A stretch of 64,000 nucleotides of DNA from Psychrobacter sp. I-STPA6b (GCF_020662265.1 NZ_VEWM01000063.1:186001-250000); one strand, 5' to 3'. Positions 51,844 to 62,373 are shown, counted from the stretch's first letter. Notes: a model not told the origin generated them from the letters alone. Numbers and translations are program-made.

Positions 51844-53672
51844 TAGGTACGCTCCCCCTTGGCTAACCACATATCACGCATAGACTGACCAGCCACTTGC
51901 ATCGGATAAACATGCTCATTACGGTCTACATAAACGTCAATAAAGACTAATTTATCTTTCATTGCCAGTGCTTCTGCCATTTGCTCTTCTAATTTATCAG
52001 GGTCAGTAATCTTCACACCCTTATGACCATAACTTTCAGCAAGTTTAACAAAGTCTGGCAAAGAGTTCATATAAGAATGCGCATGTCGTCCTTCATAAAG
52101 CATATCTTGCCACTGTTTTACCATACCAAGCTGAGCATTATTTAAGTTTAAAATTTTGACAGGCAAGTCATACTGGAAACAAGTTGATAGCTCTTGAATA
52201 TTCATCTGAATAGAGCCTTCACCTGTGATACAAACAACATCACGCTGAGGGTTTACCAACTTGGCAGCCATGGCATATGGAAGACCAACACCCATCGTTC
52301 CTAAACCACCTGAATTCAACCATTGGCGTGGCTCATCATATTTATAATATAGCGCAGCAAACATCTGGTGCTGACCCACATCACTGGTGATGATTGCTTT
52401 ACCATTGGTCAGTTTATATAAAGTCTCAATCACATGCTGTGGCTTCATACCATGCTCGGTACTGGTGTCATAACGTAGTCCATGACGCTTACGCCACTCA
52501 TTAATCTGTGACCACCAGTCTAACAGTGCTGGTTGGTCTAATTCTTTATCACCAATTGCTTCTAGCATATCAGACAAGACGGATTTCACATCACCAACAA
52601 TAGGCACATGAGAAGTCACAATCTTTGAAATTGTAGCAGGATCAATGTCAATATGAACGATGGTCGCATTTGGACAGAACTTCTTAACATTATTGGTCAC
52701 TCGGTCATCAAAGCGTGCGCCAATAGCGATAATCACATCTGCATGGTGCATGGTCATGTTCGCTTCATAAGTACCATGCATACCTAACATACCAATAAAC
52801 TGTCTATCTGAGCCTGGGAATCCACCCAACCCCATCAAAGTATTTGTTACTGGTAAATTCAAACGATGTGCAAACTCAGTCAGCTCTTTGCTGGCATTAC
52901 TTAAAATAACGCCACCACCTGCATATAAAACAGGGCGTTTTGCACCCAAGATAGTATCCACTGCTTTTTTAATCTGTCCACCATGACCTTTTACTGATGG
53001 CTGATATGAACGAATATTAATCGCTTCAGGATACTGGTAGGGGAATTTTTCATGTGGCGCTGTGGTATCTTTTGGAATATCTATCACAACAGGACCGGGA
53101 CGACCTGATTGTGCAATGTAAAATGCCTTTTTTATAATTGTTGGAATATCACTGGCATGACGCACTTGGAAGCTATGTTTTACAATGGGGCGAGAAACAC
53201 CAACCATATCCGTTTCTTGGAAAGCATCATCACCAATCAAGTTGCTCGGTACCTGACCAGAAATCACAACCATCGGGATGGAGTCCATAAATGCCGTAGC
53301 AATCGCCGTGACGGTATTGGTCGCACCAGGACCTGATGTAGCCAGTACCACACCAGTTTTACCTGTTGTCCGAGAGTAGGCATCTGCCATATGACCAGCA
53401 GCTTGCTCATGTCGGACTAGGATATGCTCAATATCATCCTGCTTAAATAGTGCATCATAAATATGCAGTACTGCACCACCTGGATATCCAAAAATGTAGT
53501 CGACCCCCTCATCAATGAGCGACTGCACTAACATCTCTGCTCCAGAGAGCATAACGACATTATCTTGATTTTCCAAATCTGCACGCTTTTTCTCAAAATT
53601 GGCAGCAGCATCCGCAGTCTGCGTATGCCCTGTCATATTTGGGCTTTGGGTTGTTTGTGTCACTATCATCAC
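51843..53672 (-). CDS. ilvI: Acetolactate synthase large (catalytic) subunit
   Basis: The ThDP-dependent enzyme condenses two pyruvates, or pyruvate and 2-oxobutyrate. The 609-residue protein shows [20 protein letters not shown] with the catalytic Glu in the following [15 protein letters not shown], the FAD/central domain, and the ThDP motif [18 protein letters not shown] with [14 protein letters not shown]. The N terminus is ambiguous: GTG at 53672, ATG at 53669 and GTG at 53663 are in frame, and AGGTG upstream fits the last best. ilvI leads the ilvIHC operon. Confidence 0.97.
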   Translation of the reverse strand: MMIVTQTTQSPNMTGHTQTADAAANFEKKRADLENQDNVVMLSGAEMLVQSLIDEGVDYIFGYPGGAVLHIYDALFKQDDIEHILVRHEQAAGHMADAYSRTTGKTGVVLATSGPGATNTVTAIATAFMDSIPMVVISGQVPSNLIGDDAFQETDMVGVSRPIVKHSFQVRHASDIPTIIKKAFYIAQSGRPGPVVIDIPKDTTAPHEKFPYQYPEAINIRSYQPSVKGHGGQIKKAVDTILGAKRPVLYAGGGVILSNASKELTEFAHRLNLPVTNTLMGLGGFPGSDRQFIGMLGMHGTYEANMTMHHADVIIAIGARFDDRVTNNVKKFCPNATIVHIDIDPATISKIVTSHVPIVGDVKSVLSDMLEAIGDKELDQPALLDWWSQINEWRKRHGLRYDTSTEHGMKPQHVIETLYKLTNGKAIITSDVGQHQMFAALYYKYDEPRQWLNSGGLGTMGVGLPYAMAAKLVNPQRDVVCITGEGSIQMNIQELSTCFQYDLPVKILNLNNAQLGMVKQWQDMLYEGRHAHSYMNSLPDFVKLAESYGHKGVKITDPDKLEEQMAEALAMKDKLVFIDVYVDRNEHVYPMQVAGQSMRDMWLAKGERT

Positions 53673-54594
53673 CTATATAACGGTTGCACAAATATTAAGT
53701 TTTTATGGATTGCTAATGGTTTCTATCATTTTTCAGTCACAGCATATCCATAAGAAAATACCTAATATTAAGCAACTAAAAAAATTAAGATAGCTAAAAT
53801 CATCTGAAAAACTACAGATAACTTTATCAGAATCATATTAATAGATAAAATCTACTAGTAATGATACCACTATCTGGTTGATGGTGGATTATTTTGAAAG
53901 GAAAGTGTGGGCTTATTTAAGAAACAATGCTTGGAATATGTCAATATTTCCAGAAGACCCCTATGAAAATAGAAGTAAGTAGGAAGATGATGCCTAACTT
54001 TTGTATGTAAGCTTATTATTAAAGTTACATCTTAATATTAAAATTATAGTTGTAACAAACAGCCTAAAACACACGTTATACTACGACAAAATGGTTTCAA
54101 TAATAAGTATAAAAGCCATATATCATATTAGCTAGATTCTAAGTCATTGTAGACTGATAAGTCCAAACACCAAAAAATCTCATAGACTCCATAGGTGCTA
54201 TCACAAAGAAATGTTATGCAAACAATTGTAGGTAAACAAAAGATGCGAACCAACATTTCAAGTTAATTTTACTACGATAAGCAAAATTAACTGACCAATC
54301 AATTCCCTTTATATTCAACGCTTTCTATTCTATTGTCAAGAAAAAAAACCATTTGGAATAGATAACTATATTTTATTAATACCCCAATCAGATAAACCAA
54401 ACCTCATACTAGACTTCATATTCTTATATTTTATCCTTAATCTACAAAAAACAGGCTGATAAAAACCATATACAACTGATTTTTATACATCTATTACTCA
54501 AGTAAGTTTTTATCTAAGTTGACTATACCCAATAGTTTTATAAATATGCTACTATTCAACCATAATATCTAAAAAGTCAAATAGGTCTATATTC
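53673..54594. other. Gene-free region of about 920 bases upstream of ilvI
   Basis: AT-rich DNA between divergent ilvI and the DUF4124 gene. I saw no leader peptide rich in Leu, Val or Ile and no clear attenuator for ilvI. A 33-codon frame at 53881-53982 has protein-like composition but no ribosome-binding site, and may be a remnant. Confidence 0.5.
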
Positions 54595-55098
54595 ATGAAA
54601 ATGAAAACTACACTCTCTAATATTTCTCATCGCATTATCGCACTGTCCATCTTTGCTTTAATAGGCAGTAGTATCTTTCCTGCACAAGCAGTCACCATTT
54701 ACAAATCTGTGGGCGCCCATGGTGAAATCACTTACTCACAGTTCCCACCCAAAAGTGGTACAAATGTAACAGTTTTGGAGCTACGTGAAGATGGACGCAC
54801 AGTTGACCAAGGTCAAATGGCTGGAAAAACCAGTATGGATGAAGACACAACCCAGCCCACAGCTGCTGAACAGCGCAATGCTGAGCTAGAAGCACAGTTA
54901 AAAGACCAAAAAGACAAAGAATTAGCAATGCGCTGTCAGAACCTTCGTAATAATTTGACCAACCTCAATGTTGGTGGTCGTATCTACGAGATGGATGAAA
55001 ATAACGAGCGCAAATATTTAGATAGTCGTGAAATTGAAATCCGCCGTGAGCGAGTACAACAGGCTATCCAACAATATTGTAGTGGTCAAGCTACCTAG
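54595..55098 (+). CDS. DUF4124-domain periplasmic protein
   Basis: The 167-residue protein has a Sec signal peptide cleaved near PAQA-VTIYK. Directly after it comes the DUF4124 fold: VTIYKSVGAHGEITYSQFPP, a short beta domain found in many secreted gammaproteobacterial proteins of unknown role. Residues 95-130 form a charged helix (AEQRNAELEAQLKDQKDKEL), then CQNLRNNLTNLN and a C-terminal region with Arg/Glu repeats and one Cys near the end, which could pair with the Cys of CQNL. The stop codon TAG coincides with the first bases of repeat copy C, so the native 3' end may have been replaced by that insertion. Confidence 0.85.
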   Translation: MKMKTTLSNISHRIIALSIFALIGSSIFPAQAVTIYKSVGAHGEITYSQFPPKSGTNVTVLELREDGRTVDQGQMAGKTSMDEDTTQPTAAEQRNAELEAQLKDQKDKELAMRCQNLRNNLTNLNVGGRIYEMDENNERKYLDSREIEIRRERVQQAIQQYCSGQAT

Positions 55099-55215
55099 GC
55101 TCTATTGAACTTTCATTTCATCAGGCTAATATCTATAAGGAATACAACTAATTTTTACTTTCATGTAAAAACTGGCTAAATTTTTCCTATAAAGATAAAT
55201 GTTCAACAGAGACTA
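55096..55215. repeat. MITE-like element, copy C (120 bp)
   Basis: The ends TAGGCTCTATTGAAC and GTTCAACAGAGACTA are inverted repeats bounded by TA. It shares GGCTAATATCTA and TTTACTTTCATGTA with copy B in the same orientation, so it is a shorter deletion derivative. The first TAG is the stop codon of the preceding gene. Confidence 0.85.
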
Positions 55216-55318
55216 AAACAAGTAACTTTGTATACGCTACTTAATACCAATACTCCCTTTCTATATTTACCTAATTTATAATTAGACGAAAGGGAGTAAG
55301 ATGTTTTTCTTAATTTTT

Positions 55319-57133
55319 TTATCTACTTTTAGTAGTCAGTGTTTGCATCGTTTGGGCAATAGCATCTGGCATATCTTGCGCCTGTAACCCCCACTGCCCT
55401 CGATGACGTGCTACTGTATCACCAGCATAAGCATGAATCAGTACCGCTTGTAACAAACTTTTTTGCTCCACAGCTAAATCTGACTGCGCTAATAACCCTA
55501 CTGCCAAGCCAGATAATACATCTCCCATACCTGCTGTTGCCATGCCTGCGTTGCCCCCCAAACACACATAACATTGAGCATCTGACCAAACTAATGAGCC
55601 AGCTCCTTTTAATAACCAGCTACCTCCTCCACACTTGGCTAAGGTTTGTATGGCTTTGATACGATTTTCTTCAACCTCCGACGTTGCCACTGCTAGTAAC
55701 CTTGATGCCTCACCACTATGCGGTGTGTAATACACAGCATGAGTCTGTGCATGTGCATATAGCTTTGCCACAATAGCATGATTTTGTTGCCATAGTGACG
55801 CTAAGTGATACAGAGCATCAGCATCAATCAATATTGATTTTTTTGCCTCTATCATGGCATCAAGATAGTGCAAAAACAGCTCCGCACTCTGCTCATCTCT
55901 ACCTAGCCCCATACCAATTGCAACTGCATCAACCTCAGCAATCATGCTCTTCACACCTGTCATATCACACAGATTCAAGCTCATTGCATTAGGTACACTA
56001 GCAATCAATGCCCCGTGAAACTGTGGATGGCACGCCACCGTGACTTTACCCACACCTACCGACAAAGCACTACTGGCTGATAAAATAACCGCACCACCCA
56101 TACCTTGTGAGCCTTGAATACAGTTTCCCCCTATCATCAATACATGACCATAACTGCCCTTATGGCTGTCATGCTTTCGAGATAAAAGCTGTTTTGGAGC
56201 TGTATGTAGCCAGATAGCATCTGATAAATGATGTGTATATGGAACTAATGGAATATCAACAACTCTACCAGCATAATCCAACCCTGACTTAATATATAGT
56301 CCAACTTTGCGAGCTAACATACAGAGTGTCACATCAGCATGCACCGCAATCGACTCAAAAACTTGACCTGTACTTGCCAGTAACCCACTAGGAATATCAA
56401 CGGCAATAACTGTATTATCTGCTGTCTTCTGTGTTAAATGATTTAACACCTCAATGGCTGTACGATAAGCATATTTAGGGATACGAGTCAAACCAATACC
56501 AAACATGGCATCAATATGCACACATGCTGTGCACTGTATCTGCTGGAACATCACATAAAGCATAGACAGTAGCTCAGTAAAGCTAACCTCTTGCTGTAGG
56601 CTCATCACCCCTACCTCATGCTGATAATGACCATGCTTCCATTGTAAGTCAGACTGTAAGTTAGAATCCTGACAGCTTGGCTGAGTACATTGCTGTTTTG
56701 AAGGCCGTTTTGACACTTGCACTTGACCTGCAAATCCTGCTAAATATCGTTGTTTCGCTTGTTGGGCAATTTCTGTATTTGCTTGAGCAACCTCAATAAC
56801 CCGTACTTGCCAGCCAAAACATCTCAAATAATGAGCTATCAACCAACCATCACCACCATTATTTCCCGCCCCAACCCAGACAATAGCATACCTATTAACA
56901 TCACTTCGCAACTGCTGATAATTTTGTTCAATCCAATATGCCCCTTGCCATGAAGCCTGTTTCATTAATGCAAATGGCTCATTACCCTGTGCAAACCACT
57001 GCTTTTCCATTTCATATATCTGCTCACTAGAAAATAAAGGAACCGGTTTCATTGGCTGAATAAACTCATGATTAACCGTCTTATATCTATTATCTGCTAA
57101 AGAATTTGAGTGATTCATCATTTTTATAGTCAT
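55319..57133 (-). CDS. nnr: Bifunctional NAD(P)H-hydrate epimerase / dehydratase
   Basis: The protein repairs hydrated NAD(P)H. The N-terminal epimerase (YjeF_N, to about residue 260) shows VWVGAGNNGGDGWLIAHYLR and VIAVDIPSGLLASTG. The C-terminal ADP-dependent dehydratase (YjeF_C) shows HKGSYGHVLMIGGN, YYTPHSGEASRLL and the ATP-binding AGMATAGMGDVLSGLAVGLL. The ATG at 57133 has AGGA eight bases upstream; the longer frame to 57199 is rejected. Resulting length is 604 residues, over 80 longer than usual, with the excess in a Ser/Gln-rich insertion around residues 135-185. It is divergent from queG. Confidence 0.93.
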   Translation of the reverse strand: MTIKMMNHSNSLADNRYKTVNHEFIQPMKPVPLFSSEQIYEMEKQWFAQGNEPFALMKQASWQGAYWIEQNYQQLRSDVNRYAIVWVGAGNNGGDGWLIAHYLRCFGWQVRVIEVAQANTEIAQQAKQRYLAGFAGQVQVSKRPSKQQCTQPSCQDSNLQSDLQWKHGHYQHEVGVMSLQQEVSFTELLSMLYVMFQQIQCTACVHIDAMFGIGLTRIPKYAYRTAIEVLNHLTQKTADNTVIAVDIPSGLLASTGQVFESIAVHADVTLCMLARKVGLYIKSGLDYAGRVVDIPLVPYTHHLSDAIWLHTAPKQLLSRKHDSHKGSYGHVLMIGGNCIQGSQGMGGAVILSASSALSVGVGKVTVACHPQFHGALIASVPNAMSLNLCDMTGVKSMIAEVDAVAIGMGLGRDEQSAELFLHYLDAMIEAKKSILIDADALYHLASLWQQNHAIVAKLYAHAQTHAVYYTPHSGEASRLLAVATSEVEENRIKAIQTLAKCGGGSWLLKGAGSLVWSDAQCYVCLGGNAGMATAGMGDVLSGLAVGLLAQSDLAVEQKSLLQAVLIHAYAGDTVARHRGQWGLQAQDMPDAIAQTMQTLTTKSR

Positions 57134-57271
57134 AGTAAATATCCTACACAATATTGTTATATCAAAAACATCAGCCACAAAATGACAACCCTTTATCATT
57201 GGTATTTTGCCAAAACTAGCATATCATAGCGCTCACATAAACTTGAACTTAGACGTAATACCAAACACCTC

Positions 57272-58423
57272 ATGCCAGACGCTTCAAATACTGCTAACAC
57301 CCTAAATATCAACCCTTTTCAAAACATCAGTGATGTCACAGCTTGGATTCATGAGCAAGCTTTAGAGCTTGGCTTTGGTGACTGTGGCTTTATCAGTGTC
57401 CATAATCCAATTTTTGCCAAACAAATGCAGGGACTAAAAGCATGGTTAGAAAAAGGCTATCATGGACAAATGCAGTTTTTAGAAAATAATCATGATAAAC
57501 GTGCCAACCCAGCCTTACTTGTTGAAGGTGCGCGTAGTATCATCAGTGTGCGTATGGATTATCTACAAGTTCCGCCTAAACCACGAAGTATCACCGATAA
57601 TGACCGTCCTAACCATGCCATTATTGCCCGTTATGCACGAGGACGTGACTATCACAAAGTCATGCGTACCCGCTTAAAGCAACTTGCCAAACGTATCGAA
57701 GCCATGTTACCACAATGGCAACATCTACAAATTAATGCAGATAAGCCCTTTGTCTTCCGACCTTTTAGCGACTCAGCCCCTATCTTTGAACGCCCTCTAG
57801 CAGACTCAGCAGGTCTGGGCTGGACAGGCAAACACACACTATTAATCAACCGAAAAGCTGGCTCATTTTTTGTATTAGGTGAGCTGTTTTTAAGTTTAGA
57901 GCTACCAGAAGGCACACCCACCACAGCGCACTGTGGTAGTTGCCAGGCCTGTATAAATATATGTCCCACACAAGCCATCGTTGAGCCCTATCGCCTGAAT
58001 GCCACAGCATGTATTTCTTACCTAACCATCGAATTAGATGGTAGTATTCCTGAGCAATATCGCCGACCTATTGGTAACCGTATCTTTGGCTGTGATGACT
58101 GCCAGTTAATTTGCCCTTGGAACCGCTATGCCAAAACAGCCACCATCTCTGATTTTGAACCAAGACATGGCTTAGATACAGCCACTTTGATAGAGCTCTG
58201 GCAATGGGATGAAGCACAGTTTTTACATGCAACCGAAGGCAGTCCCTTACGACGCACTGGCTATATAAACTTTATGCGAAATATTGCCATTGCTTTGGGT
58301 AATGCCCCTGCACAAACGCAATACATTGAAGCCTTAAAACAAAAAATAGGCATTCATAATGACATGTTAGATGAACATATTATCTGGGCGATTAATGAGC
58401 AAAAAGCCAAGCTAGCCCCATAA
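57272..58423 (+). CDS. queG: Epoxyqueuosine reductase QueG
   Basis: QueG reduces epoxyqueuosine to queuosine in tRNA using cobalamin and two 4Fe-4S clusters. The ferredoxin motifs are CGSCQACINICPTQAIVEP near residue 225 and CDDCQLICPWNRYA near 273. The N-terminal domain has QMQFLENNHDKRANPALLVE and the block ARGRDYHKVMRTRLKQLA. At 383 residues it is typical. In many gammaproteobacteria queG is next to the NAD(P)H-hydrate repair gene, as it is here in divergent orientation. Confidence 0.96.
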   Translation: MPDASNTANTLNINPFQNISDVTAWIHEQALELGFGDCGFISVHNPIFAKQMQGLKAWLEKGYHGQMQFLENNHDKRANPALLVEGARSIISVRMDYLQVPPKPRSITDNDRPNHAIIARYARGRDYHKVMRTRLKQLAKRIEAMLPQWQHLQINADKPFVFRPFSDSAPIFERPLADSAGLGWTGKHTLLINRKAGSFFVLGELFLSLELPEGTPTTAHCGSCQACINICPTQAIVEPYRLNATACISYLTIELDGSIPEQYRRPIGNRIFGCDDCQLICPWNRYAKTATISDFEPRHGLDTATLIELWQWDEAQFLHATEGSPLRRTGYINFMRNIAIALGNAPAQTQYIEALKQKIGIHNDMLDEHIIWAINEQKAKLAP

Positions 58424-58480
58424 AAAATTAATCTAATCAAAATATTAACCGTATACTCTCCAATAAAATCACCCAATAAA

Positions 58481-58509
58481 AAAAGCATGATTTTGCAATC
58501 ATGCTTTTT
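58481..58509. terminator. Bidirectional rho-independent terminator
   Basis: AAAAGCATGATT and AATCATGCTTTT form a 12-bp stem with a short loop between convergent queG and the kbp-like gene. Confidence 0.88.
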
Positions 58510-58573
58510 GCTCTATTGAATTTCACAATATTAAATGCTTTGCATGCAACAAAGCATCAATTAAGTAAAAATC

Positions 58574-59083
58574 TTAAGGCTTTGGAATACGCAATACTTG
58601 ACCAGGATAGATTTTATTTGGGTCTGATAGCATTGGCTTATTGGCTTCAAAAATCTTCATATACTCATTTGCTGAGCCATATACTTCAGCAGAGATTTTT
58701 GACAATGTATCACCTGATTTAACTGTATACATAGTTGATTCAGGAGCATCATGCTCAATTTCAATATTATCAATTACCTTTGCAACATGCTGGACATTAC
58801 CAATAGCAATAATGGCTTTTTCACGGTCTGCTTGAGTACTTGCTTTACCACTAATTTCAGCAGTATCTGTTGAACCATTATATTTTACTTTTAACTCTTT
58901 GATATCTAAGTTTTGTTGCTGAATACGCTTTAATAACAGGTTAGCAACAGATTGTGCAGAAGGCTCAGAAGCTTCGGGTGTCGTATTTGCAGAAGCATTA
59001 GTTTCTACATTTGCTTGATGTTTTTCATCATCTCTATTAAAAATCTTGTCACCGATATCTTTGGCAAAGCTAAAAATTCCCAT
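58574..59083 (-). CDS. BON-LysM protein (Kbp/YgaU-like)
   Basis: The ATG at 59083 (MGIFSFAKDIGDKIF) has AAGGA eight bases upstream; an upstream extension of 57 codons is rejected. The 169-residue protein has an N-terminal amphipathic start, a Ala/Thr/Glu-rich segment, a BON domain (about 45-110: LLKRIQQQNLDIKELKVKYN, AIIAIGNVQHVAKVIDNIEI) and a C-terminal LysM (about 118-168: YTVKSGDTLSKISAEVYGSA, then MLSDPNKIYPGQVLRIP). This is the architecture of E. coli Kbp, a cytoplasmic potassium-binding protein. Confidence 0.93.
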   Translation of the reverse strand: MGIFSFAKDIGDKIFNRDDEKHQANVETNASANTTPEASEPSAQSVANLLLKRIQQQNLDIKELKVKYNGSTDTAEISGKASTQADREKAIIAIGNVQHVAKVIDNIEIEHDAPESTMYTVKSGDTLSKISAEVYGSANEYMKIFEANKPMLSDPNKIYPGQVLRIPKP

Positions 59084-59470
59084 AAATAATTCCTTAAAAT
59101 TTAAAATTTGATATAGTTTGTGTGTTGAATGATAATCACTCACCAGCATACTAACATATAACTTTAGAAAAGTTAAAACTGTATTCTTAATTCTTATGCT
59201 GATATATTGAGTAATACTAAGACCGTCTCTAATATAACAGTGAATAGGTTGCAATTATATGAATTTCATAAGCAGTTTTGTTAACTTTATATAATAATAT
59301 TATCAATATTATAAAGTATGTTAAGTTATACCTATCAACTACCCAAATAAATAAACATAAAAAAACCTGTAATCATATTGGAAAGACTTCCAACATCATT
59401 ACAGGTATAAAGATATTTCAAGGTTAAACCACAAAGTGACTTAGTAATTCAACAGCCTAAAAATTTTGAC
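59084..59470. other. Intergenic region between acpP and the kbp-like gene
   Basis: About 390 bases holding the acpP terminator and the promoter of the kbp-like gene. The minus-strand frame reading into the latter from 59254 has no ribosome-binding site. Confidence 0.5.
59365..59406 (-). terminator. Rho-independent terminator after acpP
   Basis: ACCTGTAAT and ATTACAGGT form a nine-base stem enclosing a smaller TTGGAA/TTCCAA hairpin; on the minus strand it is followed by a T run. Confidence 0.8.
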
Positions 59471-59707
59471 TTATAGCTTATCTTTTACATAATCGATTGC
59501 TTTTTGCACAGTGGTAATTTCTGCTGAATCTTCATCTGGAATAGTAATACCAAAGTCATTTTCAAAAGACATGACCAACTCAACCAGATCCAAAGAATCT
59601 GCACCTAAGTCTTCCATAAAAGAAGCATCATTTTTAATGTCTTCTACATTAATATCCAACTGCTCAGCAACGGCAGATTTTACTTTCAACTCAATATCAT
59701 TACTCAT
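59471..59707 (-). CDS. acpP: Acyl carrier protein
   Basis: The 78-residue ACP carries growing fatty acyl chains on 4'-phosphopantetheine at the Ser of [15 protein letters not shown]. It is highly acidic, with the usual helices ([30 protein letters not shown]). The ATG at 59707 has GGAGA upstream; the longer frame to 59725 is rejected. It is 361 bases after fabG, so it has its own promoter. Confidence 0.97.
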   Translation of the reverse strand: MSNDIELKVKSAVAEQLDINVEDIKNDASFMEDLGADSLDLVELVMSFENDFGITIPDEDSAEITTVQKAIDYVKDKL

Positions 59708-60068
59708 TTCTTTTCTCCATGTCAAAATGATGAAATATGTCTAACCATTTTATAAACTAATAGCTCTATAAACCAATAGTATACTGGCAGTTAAACTTTA
59801 TTATCAAAAGTAGATTCATAGCTTACAAAATTATTGCTTTGCAAATCTACCCTTGGTGAAAAATATTACATTTCTGGTGATTATATCACCAAACCTGTAA
59901 TTTAAAAACACGGTTTACACTTGTTCACATAACAACTATGAATATTATCATCCATAGATGATGGGTTCAATATAATTCTTTACTAAGTTAATCAAAGCCT
60001 ATATATAAATAGCGATATACAACAGTCAACCATTCTCTACTCTCTATTGATTCGCTACTTCCCATCGA
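59708..60068. other. Intergenic region between fabG and acpP
   Basis: About 360 AT-rich bases. It should contain the acpP promoter. No gene or hairpin was recognised. Confidence 0.45.
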
Positions 60069-60797
60069 CTACATATACATACCACCATTTACAGGAATAA
60101 CTGCACCTGTCACATAGCTGGCTTCATCACTTGCTAGATAAGCAACCGCTGCCGCTACATCTTCAGGTTGACCTAAACGTCCTACAGGCACAGCATCTAG
60201 CATAGAGTTTAATAAACGTTCATCCAGCTCATCTGTCATATCTGTCTCAATTAGCCCTGGTGCCACACAGTTAATAGTGACCTGCCTAGAGCCAATTTCT
60301 CTTGCTAATGTACGACTAAATCCTTCTACACCTGCCTTTGTAGCAGCATAGTTAGCCTGACCTGCATTACCCATCTGTGCTACAACAGAAGTAATATTGA
60401 TAATACGACCATGACGCGCTTTCATCATACCGCGCACTGCGCGCTTACTCATACGATAAATCGAAGTCAAGTTAGTATCAATTACCTGCTCCCATGTCTC
60501 ATCTTTCATTCGCATTAATAAACTATCTTGTGTAATACCAGCATTATTTACCAATACCTGCACACTGCCATACACACTTTCTATCTCTTCAAATAGCTTA
60601 TCAATCTGTGCCTGATCAGTCACATCCAGCTTACGACCAATACCACCTGCTTCGTGCAAATAATCATCAATGGCTTGAGCACCCTCTTCTGTGGTTGCTG
60701 TACCAATCACAAAATGACCTTCTTTTGCAAAGCGCTTTGCAATTGCTTTACCAATACCACGGCTAGCACCTGTAACTAACGTAATTGTACGGCTCAT
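60069..60797 (-). CDS. fabG: 3-oxoacyl-ACP reductase
   Basis: FabG reduces 3-oxoacyl-ACP with NADPH in each cycle of fatty acid elongation. The 242-residue SDR protein has the nucleotide motif VTGASRGIGKAIAKRFA, LVNNAGITQDSLLMRM, the catalytic Ser-Tyr-Lys in INITSVVAQMGNAGQANYAA followed by TKAG, and the C-terminal VTGAVIPVNGGMYM. It overlaps the fabD stop by four bases (ATGA), indicating translational coupling. Confidence 0.98.
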   Translation of the reverse strand: MSRTITLVTGASRGIGKAIAKRFAKEGHFVIGTATTEEGAQAIDDYLHEAGGIGRKLDVTDQAQIDKLFEEIESVYGSVQVLVNNAGITQDSLLMRMKDETWEQVIDTNLTSIYRMSKRAVRGMMKARHGRIINITSVVAQMGNAGQANYAATKAGVEGFSRTLAREIGSRQVTINCVAPGLIETDMTDELDERLLNSMLDAVPVGRLGQPEDVAAAVAYLASDEASYVTGAVIPVNGGMYM

Positions 60798-61771
60798 GAC
60801 AATACCTCCATTAATTTTTCAAGGCGGGCAAGTTTATCTGTTGGATAACTGGTAATCGGTGTTTGTTGACGTTTGGATAAATTGCTAAGAACATTCCCTG
60901 CGCCACACTCTACTAACATGTTGACATGCTTTTGTGCCAGAGCCTCCATTGTTTGACGCCATTGCACTGGCTCACTTACTTGCTCAATCAACGCAGCTTT
61001 AATCTCTTGGCTCGTTTTATAGACTTTTGCACCATAGTTTTGAATCACAGGTATTTTAGGAAAATTAAATTCCACCTCTTTTAAAGACTCTGCCAATGCT
61101 GCACCCGCAGGTTTCATTAAAACACAATGTGAAGGGACACTAACTTTTAATGGAACAACCTTTTTACCCATACCTTGAACCTGCTCGATTAGGGCATCAA
61201 CACCCACCACATTCCCTGCAACAACAACCTGACCTGGGCTATTAAAATTAGCGGCGCTTACAATTGCATCATCATTAGCACTCATGACCTGCTCACACAC
61301 CACAGAAACTTGATTGTCTTCTAGCCCTAAAACAGCCGCCATCTTTGTTTCAATACCTTCAACAGCTGACTGCATAAACTGTCCACGCTGATAAACCAAC
61401 ATGACAGCATCTTCTAGGCTTAATGTACCAGCAGCACACAATGCACTATATTCCCCAAGAGAATGACCTGCCAATAACATTGGCTCAATCTGAGTATGAT
61501 TTTCTAAAATCCGCCATATTGCCATACTTGCTGTTAGCAAAGCTGGCTGTGTATATTGTGTCATTGACAACCGTGACTCATCTTGGCAAATGTCCCATAA
61601 ATCAAAGCCTAAACGCTCACTTGCCTGTCGAAAAGTCTGTTCAACTTCAGAGTAAACAGGCAACATATCAGATAACATAGAAACGGTCTGAGAACCTTGA
61701 CCAGGGAAAACAACAGCAACTCGTTGTTTTTGTGTAGACACAGAAGAAGATTTCGCTTGCTTAATTGACAT
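60794..61771 (-). CDS. fabD: Malonyl-CoA:ACP transacylase
   Basis: FabD loads malonyl groups onto ACP. The 325-residue protein has VVFPGQGSQTVSMLSDMLPV, the nucleophile Ser in LAGHSLGEYSALCAAG, the catalytic His in VSVPSHCVLMKPAG and the oxyanion-associated QPALLTASMAIW. AAGGAAATG precedes the ATG. It forms an operon with fabG. Confidence 0.98.
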   Translation of the reverse strand: MSIKQAKSSSVSTQKQRVAVVFPGQGSQTVSMLSDMLPVYSEVEQTFRQASERLGFDLWDICQDESRLSMTQYTQPALLTASMAIWRILENHTQIEPMLLAGHSLGEYSALCAAGTLSLEDAVMLVYQRGQFMQSAVEGIETKMAAVLGLEDNQVSVVCEQVMSANDDAIVSAANFNSPGQVVVAGNVVGVDALIEQVQGMGKKVVPLKVSVPSHCVLMKPAGAALAESLKEVEFNFPKIPVIQNYGAKVYKTSQEIKAALIEQVSEPVQWRQTMEALAQKHVNMLVECGAGNVLSNLSKRQQTPITSYPTDKLARLEKLMEVLS

Positions 61772-61878
61772 TGCCCCATTTCCTTATGTCTTGTATTGTA
61801 AATACAATATTGACTGACGTTATCAAAATCTATTTGGTTAGACGACAAACTCGACTATCACTAAATATATAAAATAAA

Positions 61879-61932
61879 AAAGCCAAGAATTGTATCTTAA
61901 TCAAACTCTTTAAGACACATACTCTTGGCTTT
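61879..61932 (-). terminator. Long rho-independent terminator after rpmF
   Basis: AAAGCCAAGA and TCTTGGCTTT form the base of a long stem-loop with additional inner pairing (GTATCTTAA with TTTAAGACAC); on the minus strand it is followed by TTTTATTTTATA. It separates rpmF from fabD, so fabD has its own promoter or depends on readthrough. Confidence 0.88.
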
Positions 61933-61958
61933 ACTTATCTGACCATGTTTAGATAAAC

Positions 61959-62141
61959 TTAGTCGTCTTGGCTCACTTTAAACAACTGACGACCACGATA
62001 AAAACCATCTTTAGTCATATGATGACGGCGATGTTTTTCACCTGTTGTTGAATCTACGCTAAGCTCCGCTACAGTCATGTGGTGATGTGAGCGACGCATG
62101 TCACGACGTGAACGGCTCTTACGGTTTTGTTGAACTGCCAT
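61959..62141 (-). CDS. rpmF: Ribosomal protein L32
   Basis: The 60-residue protein begins [20 protein letters not shown], typical of L32, and ends with the basic-to-acidic tail [21 protein letters not shown] lies upstream of the ATG. It is next to the yceD gene, the universal arrangement, but here fabD follows directly, with plsX and fabH absent. Confidence 0.97.
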   Translation of the reverse strand: MAVQQNRKSRSRRDMRRSHHHMTVAELSVDSTTGEKHRRHHMTKDGFYRGRQLFKVSQDD

Positions 62142-62373
62142 GATAAAGCTCCTATGCTTTGATAATGCTTTTATATTGATACTTCACACAAAGCTGTCCT
62201 ATTAAGCTATCAGCATCGAGTAGCAAGATAAACTAACTTTGTCATCAGTATAATGATAAGTATTGCTAGCAGGCGCAAAACTTATCAACTAGAATCAATC
62301 TAAGTCAAGTAAACTTGCCATTATACGCATATTATTCACATTAATAAAGCCCACTGACCCATTCTTCTATGCT

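Noticed and set aside
53881..53982. 33-codon plus-strand frame with protein-like composition (Trp, Phe, Glu, Asp)
   Set aside because: No ribosome-binding site, too short, no homologue recognised; perhaps a gene remnant.
53673..54594. Branched-chain amino acid leader peptide upstream of ilvI
   Set aside because: No short ORF rich in Leu, Val or Ile codons followed by a terminator was found on the minus strand.
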